Below, in pieces: positions 22,496 through 37,200 of a stretch of DNA of 64,000 nucleotides. The translations under genes were made by a program, and so were the position numbers. Within the stretch, counting starts at the first letter, position 1; each line of letters opens with the position of its first letter. Under the pieces are notes generated by a model. It did not search any database. It was given only the letters and a program-made list of their open reading frames with translations, and had not been told where the DNA came from. This stretch comes from Acheta domesticus (Eukaryota > Arthropoda > Insecta > Orthoptera > Gryllidae), in contig JAHLJT010003656.1 in NCBI GenBank assembly GCA_031308135.1, forward strand, positions 68,776,984 to 68,840,983, given 5' to 3'.

Positions 22496-24317
22496 AAAAC
22501 AATTTTACACTTCCAGCATGTATTATTATTTTTACATTATTATTTATAATTTACTGTACCAACATCAAGCATACATGAATATTCATAAGAAGTCAAGGAC
22601 TTCCATTTCTGAATCCTAAATCAGTCTTTCCAATGGCAACAAGACTATCACAGCAACAAGGGATGCTACATCACATTACCAATGGGTACAACCAGCACAG
22701 CTGATTCCCCCTGAAGGAATGCAAATCTGACATCAGATTCTATTAACAATCTTGCAATTTTATGCTGAATTGCTTCATATGAAGCAATTTCTTTAAAACC
22801 TCTGTGCTTGTAACACATTTCACAAAACATTGCAATAGACATCACAAGTGAAATTCAACAATGTGACTTTACAGGTTGTGCGGAATATGCCAACGTTCAG
22901 TGAATTATCATTATTTTGTATTCAATACACAATTTTTATGCCACACACATACACTGAACACTTAATATTATTTCTGATGGTACAATGATACTCCAGAATT
23001 TTAGTATGGACTCATTATGTTCTTTAGGATTTGGCAGTTGGCCTTTGGCTAATTATTCATTCTCCAAAATTTTGCATACTTTAAGAAAAGAATTATTCAT
23101 TAATTTGTAATTTGTTCATAGAAAGTACAGCAAGTTCACATTCACCATCTGCAATCTTAAATAAATACATTCATGCTTAACTTATGAACAGATACCACAC
23201 ATCATACATAAAGTAACATCTTATGTGTATGGAAGAACATTCACACTCACACCAGACATATTCTGTTGGAACACTGAACCAAAGAAACATGTTTTACAGT
23301 AATTTTACAAGACAGTGACAGTTTATGAAGATCAATATTTCAGACAGAAAACTAATGAAAATTGCTATGTACATATTATTTGTCATTAACAGACACAAAA
23401 CATTGGTCTGCTCCCATTTTCTGTAGGCCATACCTACCAAAGTAGAACTATGAAGCTGCTATTAGAACAACATTTCTCTTACAAATAAATGGTTTGATTT
23501 GACAGTCTTGTGACCAACCCCTTTGAAACTGGATCAGAAAACATTGTGACCAAACAACATGACGCTTTTGGGACTAAATTATCAAAACAGGTGTTAAAAA
23601 AATAGAAGCCTGAAGTAAAAATAGAAAGAAAACAACAATAAAAGCAACAACCAAATCCTAGTTTCTTTGCTGACAAAAAGTATGCACTTCAGCCTTTGTG
23701 AATAAAGTCTTATCATAAGTATTTGGCATAAACACTTCATCACCTTAGATTAGTACCATTACTGGTATGAATTCTCTTCTAGAACACTTGAAGCATTCCT
23801 AGCATTTGTTCATCAGTTGTGGAATGACTATAATCATTTGAGAGTATGCAGAGACAGTGCTATACAAAATTAAGTTCTTCAATATGTAGTGCAAATTCAC
23901 TTGTCATTCAACATCTGATACCTCAAGCAATAAGCTCTATTTTTCATCTACTCTACTGAATTTACATCAATCTAGAATCATCCTATAAAACTTTGAAAAT
24001 AATTTTCAAACAATCTTTCATTAAAATAAGACTCAAGGATATAGTTTGTAAAAAAATTAAATAAAGATAGAAATACAGAGTAGTATGATGAGAAAAAAAT
24101 ATAAGGCATACATAACATAGATAAAGAACATCAAAACACAGAACCACAGTAATAAATTAAAATTAAAATGGTAAATGTTCTGGAATGGCAATATTCACAA
24201 AAATGTTTTGTATAAGAGTACATGATTTTATAATCAATGTATGCAACCATAGTTCACCATTCTTGTGTCTTATTACTGCCTGCATCTACTGCTTTTCACT
24301 AATGTACAAATCAAGTT
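22496..24317 (-). other. Presumed 3' UTR and downstream flank of SUCO
   Basis: AT-rich, non-repetitive sequence following the SUCO stop. No canonical AATAAA on the minus strand could be fixed, so the transcript end is not defined. Confidence 0.4.
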
Positions 24318-25246
24318 TCAGAAGAACTTCTTTACCATTTTCTTCAAACTACTTGGGCCTTTCTTGCTAGTCTCTTTATGAGATGTTCCTTCTGAAATAT
24401 TACTGGTACTACTGGCACTGCTACTAGCATTGCTACTCCTCCTGGTATTGTCTGGAGCTGAGTGCCCATTCTGCCTTTGGTTTGGATCAACTGAACCACT
24501 TCCAGGACAAGATATGGAACATGTGACCTTGTTAGGCTGACTAGACTTGTCCAAACCATGGTGTGTGCTATACCACTCCCAATTATCAGACTTCAATTTG
24601 GCTGGAGGACTTGGCTCTACACTGCCCAATCGTGAACTTCGAACAGAAGTAGCTGTTCGCATGAATACAGGAGAAGAAAGCTGACGTTGGACTACACTAC
24701 CTAGTGCATTAGATCTAACAAGTCCATTGTTCTTAGCCAGCGGAGAAACTGTATCACTTACACTTCTAAATTTTGTATGTAGCTCACATGTGTTTGTGTT
24801 GCTAGATTTTATCTGTCTTTGACTATCCTTTAACTGGAGAGAAGACGTCTCTGTGACTGAGCTATGAGGAGATATAGATTCAATAGCAAGTGAATGACCA
24901 CTGTCCAAACATGTTTGCTCTGTTGAACATTGTTGGTGATGTAGAAGCACTTCTGAGTCTTTCTCAACTTTTTCATCTTCTTCTATAGCGGTATCTACAC
25001 CATTGCTGGATGCCCACCACACTCCTAACTCAAAAGAATTTGCACGTCGACTTGGAACACTTTTTTGTTCTTTTGCTACATCAACTAGAGGTTCAGAACT
25101 TTTCACTGGCAATCTAATACTAGCTGATCGTGAAAGAAGATCTTTCTTCTTGCGTCTCCGTCTTCTTGCATCAGCTTTTGAGGTATTACTAAGACCATCA
25201 ATCTCGGATACACCCGGATCAGATATGAGAAGATCTTGATATGATC
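24318..25246 (-). CDS. SUCO: SUCO exon 11 (last; cytosolic tail)
   Basis: The acceptor tcatttcag precedes GATCATATC. Phase 1 joins exon 10 as ...[16 protein letters not shown]. Contents: a basic cluster [20 protein letters not shown], then [16 protein letters not shown] and about 200 Ser-rich residues, ending [15 protein letters not shown] and a TGA at 24318-24320. Codon use is balanced, unlike exons 1-8. The tail follows the transmembrane helix, so it is presumed cytosolic. The Ser/Arg-rich character suggests phosphorylation; that is inference. Confidence 0.88.
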
Positions 25247-28200
25247 CTGAAATGACGAATAAGCATTAGTATTGCTTTACAAGAACTAATCAAAAATTAA
25301 AAAAAAATATTTAAGGGGTTCAGAATATTAATAAAACGAAGAACTTCTTATTAATATTGACAATCAAATGTTCAATACATTTTTGAATTTAAAAATTGTG
25401 TCAAATTTTCTAAAAAGGTTTTTTCTTCTCCCAATCAGCCCCGATGTCAAAACAATTACACTTAGGAGAATAATTATAATAATAATACAACAAACAGAAC
25501 ATCATAATAATATGTAACAATAAACATTAAAATTATGACTACCATTTATGACAATATGTCAATAATATTTGTTACACACGCTTCTGCTCACATTGCAAGG
25601 ATCCCTACTAAGAATCGCATGAAAATATTGATTATAATTCAGAAAGAATAAGACATTTATTAAAGAAGTAGTGGAGTTGAACTTGATTAAAGAAAATCAA
25701 TTTTTTTAATGAAATAATTTTTCAGACATTAGAATGAAGATCAATAATCTGAATGAGGTTAATCAATTGATGAATGCAACAAAACCTCATATACAAAATA
25801 CAAACATTCAGAAGGTCATCATGACATCCAAAAATTGCAAAGCTGTAGTTGTGGATGCAACAAATGCAGATATTTAAAACTTTTGAAAAATGAAAACACA
25901 GTGAAACCTCTCCACAAGATCACCTCTTTTGAGACTAGTTTTCTATGGGAGAGAATAATTATTATTAAGACCAACATATTTTTACTCTCTTTAAGACAAC
26001 CACCCCTCTTTCCAACCCACAACGATTAATTTTTGTCATAATGTAATATTTAATTCCCTTTAAGACGACCAGAAAACCTTGCTCTGGAATAATAAACCCA
26101 AGAGTTTGTGTACTACTGTGAGCCAAGCTGTTTCCAGTGGCTTTCAAATAAGCAACAGCAATTGGTTGCATGAGATTTCATGCTAACTCTAAAGGGGAGA
26201 TCTTCCAGGAAATGTAAAGAAACTATCTCGTTATAAAGTTGAAAAATAATTTCACAGAAGCAAAATTATACCCCTGGATTACTAAAAGCAGGAGACCACT
26301 TTATGTCATTATCTGAAGATGGACAATTCTTAAAGTACACTGTGCTATTCTTTTTTTGATCAAAGCAATTTACTGATGCAAAACAATAACACTTTCATTT
26401 GAAACCAGAGTAGTATTATGATGCCTGTCATAGTAGTCACAGCAGTAGCAGCTAGTACAGTTTAATAGTGCAATTATTCCCTTTAAGAAGATCACCCCTC
26501 TACAAGAACAATTTTAAGGTATTAAACACATAGTCAGCTTAAAGAGGTTTCATTGTAAAACTGTCACTTCCAAATACTTATGGTTCAAGAATCTACTATG
26601 GGTTTCAGACTTTAAGCTTAGATTCACATTTTGAAGATATTTTAATATATCTATCATCAGGGTGAAAGCAAACCGTTGACAATTTTCTCGCGTGGGAGAC
26701 CTTCAAAATTTCAAGAGGGGATGAATCTAATGAGCGAAACAATGTGGCACAGTCTTGAAAAAGTGCTTTCAGCAATGCTTCCTTTTTCGATTTTCTTGAT
26801 TTGAATATTTGAAAGTGTGAAAATAATAGATAAGGTATCTAATATGTATTAATTGTATCCCTGGTACAGAGAAATTAATATTTTTCCAGCTGGGAACATT
26901 AAACTATCCAGAAGGGATCGATCCCCAGCATTACACAAATCACACCCTGCCAATCATAGATGGTAATATTTAGAGGAAGGTAGATATAGAAATGAAACAT
27001 TCACATAGTGAAGATTTCCGAGTTTATTTGGCACATGGCATGCTTTCTTTGCTGCTCTTTCTGGTATAAAAATGTTTGGATCAGTACCGAGGCATGTATT
27101 AAGGCATGTATGGTTTTCTTAGAAGCACTGAAAAAAAAGAAAATTAAAAAGAGAAAAGATTGCTGGCCTCGTGGTAACATAATAATTTAAGAGTATCGTA
27201 CATTTTTGTTGTTGGTATTAAGATAATTTTAATGCAGCATTCACAAATAATTTGACAATGAATATTATCAACATTGGAAACAAAATATATTTGTACAGCT
27301 GGAGTAAGGAAATAGAAATTTTGTAAAAGTGTTTGGGAATTTTTTTATTTTAGTTTCATATTATTTCGTAGGACTTCTTAAGAATATTTTACATTATCTA
27401 TATTTGGCATGTGTTTATGGTATCATGAAGTTAATTTAATGCACAACACTTCATTTTAATGAATCTATTTACATGATATTTTCGGCATGCTACATATAAT
27501 GAATTAAAGTTCCTCACCTGCTATCAGCAAGGCTTCCTCGCTGGGCCTTCGGTTCCTTGTTCGCGGAGACTCATGACCACTGACACCTTCTACCGATCTT
27601 CTACGCTTTACGGCAGCACGACTTCCCTTCCGACTCCTTGTTCCCAGATTCTGTTTCTGTGACGTTTCTTCATTACTAGTTTTACTGCTGTCAGGAATTC
27701 GCCGGCAGAAATACATCAGCAGCACAAACAAGAGAACCTCCACACAGATGAGGATAAGGTGTTGTGCTATTACCTGTTTTCAAAAGAATGCTTGTATCAT
27801 TATTGATTTGAACTTTGAAATTAACATTGAAATATTGCACTGTTTCAACAAAGCCTTCTACATTAACTGAATTAATTAAGAAATATTTTTAGGTTACTTT
27901 ACAATTTTGTGAAGCAAAAAATGAGGCAGAAAGTTATAATGTATAATAAGTTTTACAATTGTGACAAGCAACATAAAAATTTATATAAATATATGTATTA
28001 ATTGTCATTTTTTAAATTAAATAAGATTTCTTCATTTTTGCATATTTATTTGCCAACATTTCAGTCAGGATTTCAATCTTCATCAGTATTATGTAATATA
28101 CAAAACAAACAATTCCAAATTTTGAAAACACTACAAAAAATTCTGAAATTCTATCATGAAAATGGTCCAGAACCCATGTACAATTGCATAAAATCGAGCT

Positions 28201-31200
28201 CATACAACAGTATAAGCTATTACAATAACATGTGGGAGCAATATATTATTCCACTCACAACACTTACTATCAATGATTAAAAGAATAAGTAACTTAAAAA
28301 TTCAATTGAAATGTCCAAAAATCAAATTCCCTTACCTACACCAAATAGATCGAAAAATTGTTTGAGAATAAAATATGAAATCAAAGTTTGGGAAAATCAT
28401 ATTGTTTGACATATTCACTCATAATAAATTAAAAGTGGGTTTATGTAATAAACTGATGATGCTTCGGAAAGTAAATGAAAACTTACATTGAGCCGACTGA
28501 GCCAGGAATCACGTTCTCCAATTAAACCTTGCAACGATTCTGAAAGTTGAGATAACTGCTGTTGCAACTGCTGCATTTCCTCTTGACGCCGTGCTTCACG
28601 CTCCTCCCCAATACGACTAGCTTCGTGTACTGCCTGCAGCGTGCGGTTAAAAGCCTTCTGCATTTCTTCCACCTGTTTCTTGTAGCGGCGACTAAGTTCC
28701 TCAAGATACTGTCCACTTAATGACATATTTCTTTCCAAAGCCTTCAACAACAGAGAACAGGTAAGTGAATAGGATTACCTCTTGAAAATGAACATCTTAA
28801 TTAGAGATAAAAATTAAGGTCTGTAAGTCTAAGAAGAAAGTACTGTGAAAAAAAAGTCAATCAATACAGTCGACTCTGGCTATAGTGAACCTTCGGTTAT
28901 AGTGAACTGGTCCCATTTCACTTACATTACGAATAAGCACAAGAAGATTCGGTTATAGTGAACCTGAACCTCGGCTATAGTGAACATAGGAAATACATGT
29001 TGGAAATTCATTGGATCTCGTATGTTATTAGGCAGGTAAAGGATCTTCAGATGGGGTTCCAAGAGCGCAAGAGTCATTGAAGTTATCAAGACTGCATTAT
29101 GATACTTAGAGACAGAGGCTAATGCAGAATCAAGTATGGAGAGAGCATGAACTCTGGAGAAGGAGCTAGAGGAATTACAAATGGAAAATGTATGAAGCAG
29201 ACAAATGAAATTAATTGATTTTTTAAGGACACTTATAGATATTGAAATTTTCAGTTTGTGTTGCTAAAGTATTTCACGGTATCTCTATATTATAAAATCA
29301 ATCGTTATGGAGAAATTCTATTAATATTGGCATCATCTTCGAATATAGTTCATCACAAATTTTAGTCTCTAGAAGTTCACTATAACTGGAGTCAACTATA
29401 TTTTCAATAGACTATTAATAATAAATGTCAATTACGAAATTGCAAGGAAGTACTGATACATTGTAGTAGCAAAAGCAACTAAGTTTAGCAACTGTCTAGA
29501 CAATTTACATCATGCATCTGAGGAAAAACACTTCTAGCCCATTTGACATACAGAAGAAAGTCAATTGCAATATCAAAAGTTGACCCAGAGACTGTCAACC
29601 TGATGAGAAGTTTATTTGCACAAGACCAATACAAAGACGTTTCAGAACACTACTGTCTTTAGAACTCACCAAAATTCAAAAATGGAATACATTTTCAAAG
29701 AGAATATTTAAAATTAAAATTTATTTTGTAGTAAATAAAAGCTTAAAAACTCCATGAGTGAGGCTTTCAATGGGCACGTTTGGGTGTTCGGAACTCACCT
29801 TAATCCTGTTGGCCAGCCGCACAAACACCGATTCCTTCTGCACGCTGGGGGCCTGCGGGGCGGCCTTGGCGGTGGCCTGGGGACTGGGGGTGGTCGTGGC
29901 AACGGGAGCGGGGGCAGGAGCGGGGGCAGGGGCAGTGGCGGCGGAGGGCGGGGCGGGGGTGTTGGTGACGGCGCCCGCGCCGGTCGCCGCGCCCTCCGCG
30001 CCTTGCTCCAGACTCTTCAGATCGCGCAGCAGCGAGTCGAGATTCTCCTGGGCGGCCTCTTCGGTGGAGGCGGGGACCGCGTCGCCCTCCGCCGCGGCCG
30101 CCGCTTCCGCGTCCGCGGGCTCCGCCGGCGCAGGGGCGGTGGCGGCGGCGGCCGCGTCCCGGTCGCCGTCGCCGGCCGCGGGCGCGGGCGTGGCGGGCGG
30201 CGGAGCGGCGGAGGCGTTGGCGGCGACGGTGGCGGTGGCGAGGGAGGCGACGACCGTGGGCGCCGCCGCCGCCGTCGACCCGGCCGCCGTCTCCTCGGGC
30301 GGGGGCGGCTGGGCGGGGGACGGGCGCGCGTACGTCGCCTGCACGTGGGACGCCACGCTGCCCTCGAGTGCGACGCCCGGGGGCAGCGCCGTGTCCTCGC
30401 CCACCTCGGCGCGCGCCAGCGTCTTGGTGGGTTTGATCTGCGCCGCCAGGTGCGTGTGCGGGGGCGTGGCCGCGTCGCCCCCGCGGCACGGCGCGTCGCC
30501 GGCGGGCGGGCCGCCGCAGCCGCCGCCCGGCGCGCTCTCCAGCGTGCAGGTGACGGCCGGCACCACCCCCTCCAGGCCGCGTCCGGCCGGGCTGATGGAG
30601 GGCGGCGGGGGCGCGTCGGCGAGCGCGGGCGGGCGGGCGTCGGCGGCGGGGCGCGCGCGGGCCGGCGGCGCGGGCGACGCCGTGCCGTTGGGCAGGTCGC
30701 TCACGTTGAGCGCCACGCGGCGGTCGGCCACGGCCAGCACGTTGCACAGCGCCGCCAGGTGGGCCGGCGGCAGCAGCGCGCGCAGGTACTCGGCCGGGTC
30801 GGAAGCGCGCGGCGTCGGCGGCGGCCGGCAGCGGGAAGGGCGCGCCCGCGCGCCGCGTCGCCAGCTGCAGCCCGAAGCGCGCGCAGCCCCCGCCCTCGCG
30901 CACGGCGCTCGACACGAACGCCGACGACGACAGCAGCACCTGCGCACGCCACACGCCTGCACTCGAGACGCGCTCCTTCGCTTCCTTGCGCGTCATCGCG
31001 TACGTTCGTGGAGGAGACTAATTCGTCAACTTCCTACTCGTTATTTTTCCAACTATTCATTGATATCTAGCGATGTCTCAGGCAGAATTATACACATAGT
31101 GTCCTCTAGGTTCATGAGCATTCAAGTCTCCTATAACACGGGGGTTTCCAAAAATGGGCCGCAGCCGAACAACCCAATCATCTGGTCTGCTCAGGACTTG

Positions 31201-34200
31201 GGGTGGCTAGAGAGACTGAAAGACCACTTCACTAATCGTACATATCCATTATATGACTGATGTGGTTATGATAATTTTATTATGATGCTGATAAAAAACA
31301 AATAAATAAAATATATTTAAATAACTTATTTAGAATGAGTTTATGCTAGTGTTTGTTCCCTATCACGTCAACTTGATTCTATCTCTCTTTTTTTCTCCTA
31401 ATCATCTGGATCATCTTTAATGCAAGTGGGCATTAAAACTAGCCTTTACCGTCTGGTTGCGAGGGGGGGGGGGGAGGGACGACAGGACTCACCTCAAGAT
31501 CCCGCTCGCGGCAGCTGAGCAGGCTGAAGACCTCTCCGTAGAGCGCGTCGCTGCAGTTGTCGCAGACGACCAGGTGGCGCGGGCTCTTGCACAGAGAGGT
31601 GTCGGCGGCGGGGGCGGGGGCGGGGGCGGCCGACGTCGGAGGTGGCGCCTGCGCCTGGCCCTCCGCCGCCGCCGTCTCGTTCACCGCCCCGGCTCCAGAC
31701 CCCACGCCCGCCTCCGAAGCCGCCGCCGCCGTCTCGTTGCTCTCGTCACCGGCCTTCGTCAGCGCCTGTCGGCAATGGGAGGTACCGTCAATCCCTCCAC
31801 AAGACGTATCGTGAATGCATTCAGTGGAGTGGATGCAGACAGTTTTATTTAAGATATAAAGCAATTTGGAAACCACTATTTAACTCAACATGTATGCTTC
31901 CTGGATGAGGACGAGATTCATTATTTATTGCGCTGCATCCGTACTGTAAACTTTAAATTGGGCATTTTCTAAGACTTTATAAATATATGCACTGCAAGCG
32001 CATCACAATAATGCACAGGGAACAAAGAGCATTTTCTGCGACCGAAGCAACCGGCAAGAGCGACGAATTCAAGATAGGGAGAAGGAGAATAAGGTCACTT
32101 ATCGGGTGGCATATTTTTTAATTGACGAAAGTTATCTTAAAAAATACGAATGCTACAAATACGGTTGGGCAGAGCGCAGAACTAATGAAATTCGCCTTAA
32201 TACCTCTTGGAATAAATCGGTTCGAAAAATACTAAATGTTTGGAGAAAATTTAAGGTGGTGGTGGTGGGGGAGGTCCAAAACTTGATAAAACATAACTGA
32301 AGCCACGTATCTCGACAGGCATTGGAGATGAGTAAAAAAATTAAAATTGATTGGAACGAGAAATTAGGGATAAAAAGAGTACGCTCAGGTCGCAGCGCGT
32401 TGCTGAATTGGCAGCAGCAGCCAATCTCTTCATTTCTCACAGCTGCGTGGCAGTTATTGCAGAAATTTCTCACGTATAGCTCCAGCTCTGCCGAGGCCGT
32501 CTGCAGAAAACGAAGAGCAACCTGGCCCGTGCCCCACGAAGCGACAACTTTACGGGTCCTCTACAATGTGGGAGGATTTCAGTGTATTGGCTTGGATTGT
32601 TTAGTTCAAACAGAAAGATATCCAAAATTAAATATTGAAAATTTCTCTGAAATGCAACTTATGGGCAAGTTGTCAACCGATGGTCAACTTATGTCAACCG
32701 TGTCAACTTATGGTCCCGTATAAACTACACTCTAATGAATGTACGTAAGTGAAAATGTACGTAATAAATGCAACTCAAAACATTCATTTTTGACGGGTTA
32801 AAGGTATAATTTTAAGTATGTAATGCAGTTATTTTCCTTTTAAGAGCCCAGTGCTCTTTAAGGACGGGTATGAAGTAAACTAGGTTCTAATAAATTCTTA
32901 GGATTTAGCAGGGTCAGAGAAACGGCTCAGCTTAATTTTGTTTATAGTTAAAACACTGAACTCTCAAGTTAATATCCGCAACAAAATCAAATAATTAAAA
33001 AACGAATTAAAGATGCTGTTTCATAAAAAAACAACAATATAAGTGGTAGTTAGGTGGCACTAAAGGCCAGTTCATTGTTATTTTAGAACGCACTGGCTGG
33101 AAAAATACTCGTAATTATCCGACACCGGACGGTTTCACAAACAGATTCCGCAGACCCAAATGTTCGTGTTCCCCGCGGCGCGCCCGGCGCCACACGCACC
33201 TGCGCGGCCTTCTTGACGATGCTGAGCACGGCGTTCTTGTAGCTCTCGAAGAGGTTGCGCGGCGGGTCGCCCGGGCCGGCGCCCAGCGGCACGTCCTCGT
33301 CGTCCCCCGACGCCCCGCCTTCGTCCTCGTCGTCGTCCTCGTCGTCGCCGTCCAGCCCCAGGCGGCCCGCGCCCGCCGCCGACCCGTCCTCGTCGTCCGC
33401 CGCCTGGTCCACCTTCTCCAGCACCTCGAACTCGCTCGTGCCGTACACGCGGAACAGCGACAGCGGGCAGAAGTGCTCGGAGCCGTGGTGGGACAGGATC
33501 TCCACCTGCAAGGGCGCACGCACACTCACACCTCGAGCGAAGCCCCACGCTTCCTGGTTGCCAAATTGATTAGCGATTACGGGCGCGTCAACTGATTAAG
33601 GTATTGTTCCCATAAATGTAGTGCATGTTTTATCCTCGGGGTGTAGCTGTGATCCTTCCCCGCTGAATGGCGAGATCCGAAGCCGACCTACCCGACGGAT
33701 AGCGGTGTTTTTCCCAACCAGGTATCTCCTTTCCTATGGCACGCATATGTTGCTTTCATTTCTAGCTGTTGATGTCTTTACTACCGAAGTGCCTGCGCTT
33801 CCTTTACACAAGACAGTTAAGACCCAAAATGCTTGCAATTTCCTCTCCATCTGCATCAATCTTAACCACCTTTGAAACAGCTCTAACAGACTTTACTCCT
33901 GACGTAAGTGCAAAGTTATAGCTGAAAAAGAATCTTAAACACAGATTTTACAACCTAAAATTCGAAATCGTATTGTTGGGGTGACTAAAATACATTTCCT
34001 CTTTATACTATAGAACAGGGGGAAAAGTAAATCTGGAAAAGTGTGATGACTGCTCTGATGGTTTTCTTGTTTACGCATTCTGAAATGTATCCCCCCTACA
34101 GTATGACCGCTACTATTCGTCAAAATCAATCGTCCATTCGCGCCGAAACTTTTCTTCGGGAGAACGCAGATCCACACTGACGGTATAGAGGAGTTACTCT

Positions 34201-37200
34201 GAGAAGGAAATGAGCTAACAGCAAACGAACGCACAGACAAAATGAGTGTATGAACATAACATGCAATTACGTTGCCAGCAGTGGGCCCCACAGCAACCGC
34301 TACAGCGGGCCCATCTTACAGAAATCCCTCTGTACCCTTCAACCCGTGTCTTTATACTTCGTTTTTTCTAACATGGCCGATGACAGTAGGAAATTATTAG
34401 GCCCCCTGCCTTATAAAATGAATCTTTTTAATTTATTCGCAACCGTCCTTCTCAATGGGGCTCGTGGCCTCAGAAATGTGCTTACCACTGTTAAAAATGT
34501 TCGTTTTATTAGGCAGGAGGTGTAATAATGAACTAATGTCATCGGACACGTTAGAAAACAAGAAGCAACAAAACATGGATTTTGACTACACCACGAGATA
34601 GAAGATTTTTTTCTAAATTTAGCAACAGGTTTTATCCACTTTTCCGTTACCAGACCCCAGCTATAAGAGTTTTTCTGGCGAAAATTCTCGGTTTTCCGGC
34701 GCACGATTACATAACCTTCTCTTCTTACGAAGTATTCTCCTTACTAGTTACTTCTTACGAAGAGAAAGTAAAACGACGTATAAGCCAAACGCGATGGACA
34801 GCGTCGTCGTACCTTTACGTAGCGGCCGAACTGCTGCGGGCTGAGCGCGAAGCTCTGCACGGCGCGGTCCTCGCTGGCGGCGAAGTGGCCCGCGGGCCGC
34901 CACTCGCGGCCCTGCACGCGGTCGCTCACCGACACCGCGAACTCGCGCGGCGACGACGAGAACAGCTCGAAGTTGGCCAGCTCGATCTGCAAACACGTGG
35001 CGGCCGCCGTCAGGTGGGGGAACTCACTCCAACCCCTCCCACCACACCCACACAAATGGAGTACTAGCGCCTACGGGGTAAGGTCTATCACATTCTGGGA
35101 TACGACGAGATCTACCAAAATACTTGGACGTCAATGGCGTAGCAGGGGGGGGGGGCGTCCCGGGTGACACAATTCTAGGGGTGACACCAATAAAAATATT
35201 TTATAGTTGGAATTATATAATTTATATCATTTACTTAAAAAATTATATACTAATAGTTTTCTTAGTTTTAATAGTTTGAAAATCTTAATAGTTGGAATTA
35301 TATTTTTATGGTTTAGTAAAAAAATTATATATATTAATTTAATAAGTATACATTTAAATCATAAATACTAAGAAATCAAAGCGAAGAAATAATGAAAACG
35401 AAAACGCAATAAATTTAATAAATGAATTGTACATTATTTTGTACATTATCTGTACAAAATATTAACAAAGATTGTACATTATTTTATTACATATAAAATT
35501 TAATAAAATAATGTACAATCTATGCAGCAATACATCGTTGCATACATAGTAGTATACTTAAATTACGGGGGTGACACTATTAGCTTTGTCCCAGGTGACA
35601 CCAACTGAAGCTACGCCACTGTTGGGGGTAATGTCTACCACACTTCTTGGAGTGAATATATAGAAAAATACACACACCTAAAAATGTAAATGGAAAGAAA
35701 TGTCGAAGCCGTACGTAAAAGTTCACCAAGTCTTCAAAATATTAATTTATGGAAGACGATGAAGAGAGTTACTTTCTTTACATTTCAACTCTAGGCATTT
35801 TAGGTCTGAAATACTGGAATCGAGAGACTCCGAAAAGAGACAATTATGGCACGCCCTATAGCATAATACATACATATTTTAACGCAATTACGTATTTGCA
35901 TTCAAAGATGAAAATTCCTACCGATGAAATCCAGACGATACCGTACACTTTAAACACAAACAATGGCTCGTTAACACGTGATGTAGCTACGTCAGCGAAA
36001 GTTAACTCGGTTGTCCAGTAGTCACGACGATTCCACATCCACAACTGGAGTGTTATGACGAGCGGCAGTAACAGCCAAAACCGGATTACGGCATCCTAAT
36101 CATGACTATCCGAATCATGATAAAACCCTCTAATACAATTGAAATATTAAAGATACGTCCAAAAATTAATACAAAAATACACTACGTATTATACTACGGC
36201 AGCAAATTGTTTTAGTTAACCATAGTACTAATGCGTCGTAAAAAACAGTTTATTTCAAAATTCTTGTTTTTCGTATTATGAATAGAAAATTAAATTTAAA
36301 ATTTGATTGGACGTGGGCTACGCATGTGCTTGGCCTGTTTACACAGCACTGCCCCTCTCGTCACAGCAGGTTCCCCACTCATTTGCATGGGAACGGAGCG
36401 CGCGTCCATTGTCATTGGCTCACCTTCTTGGCCTGGATGGCCTCGCACAGCTCGACGACGAACCAGATGCGCGTGGTGCACGTGTTGAGCATGTACTCGT
36501 CGCGCGACGACGACAGCACCGCGCCGGGGCTCACGCCCTCGGGGTTGGCCGCCACGATCTTCGCCCCGCAGTCGGGCGACGCGTAGTTCTTGGAGCGCAG
36601 CTTGAGGGAGCCGCCGCCGGCGCCGCCGCCGCTGCCGCCCCCGCCGCCGGCGCCGCCGCTCGCCTTGCCGTCGCCGCCCGCGCCGCCGCTGCCACCGCTG
36701 CCGCCCCCGCCGGCGCCGCTCCCGCGCTCCAGGTTGGCGCCGCCCGCCGCGCCGCCCCCGCCGCCGCCGCCGCCCGCCGAGGGCCGAGCGCCGCCGCCGG
36801 GCCCGCCGGCGCTCGCGTTCAGCACTGCGGCGCAAAAGAAGAAAATTAAGAACATTGAACTAACAGTATCTTTCAATATCAATAATTGTTTAAATTAAAA
36901 TGCGCCCAAAAAGGGCTTATTTAATTATTTTTATTTTAGGATTAAGTAGTCTGTTTAAGAAAAATTGTCATTCCATTATTCCACAAGCTTCATCGGCTGG
37001 AATTGACCCGAAATTGAATAAATTCCCGCCTATCCAGGGCAATTGGAAAGGGGGAAAATTGTAAAAAAAAAAAAGCACTGCGGCACACGCCGGCACAAGC
37101 ATAAGGTTATGTTTGTTGAGATTACAGGAGAGCGTAACTCAAAAATTCACTATTGTTAAGTAGCGTGTTTGCATATCTCTACAGAAAGCAAATACGTGAA

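Noticed and set aside
29754..31260. Very long plus-strand open frames (438 and 500 codons)
   Set aside because: They are the antisense of GC-rich SUCO exon 8. GC-rich DNA lacks stops, and the peptides are Gly/Arg or Ala runs without motifs. The minus strand has splice sites and a conserved SUCO peptide.
36590..36898. Plus-strand Pro-rich frame
   Set aside because: Shadow of the Gly-rich part of SUCO exon 4 (Gly codons read in reverse as Pro codons).
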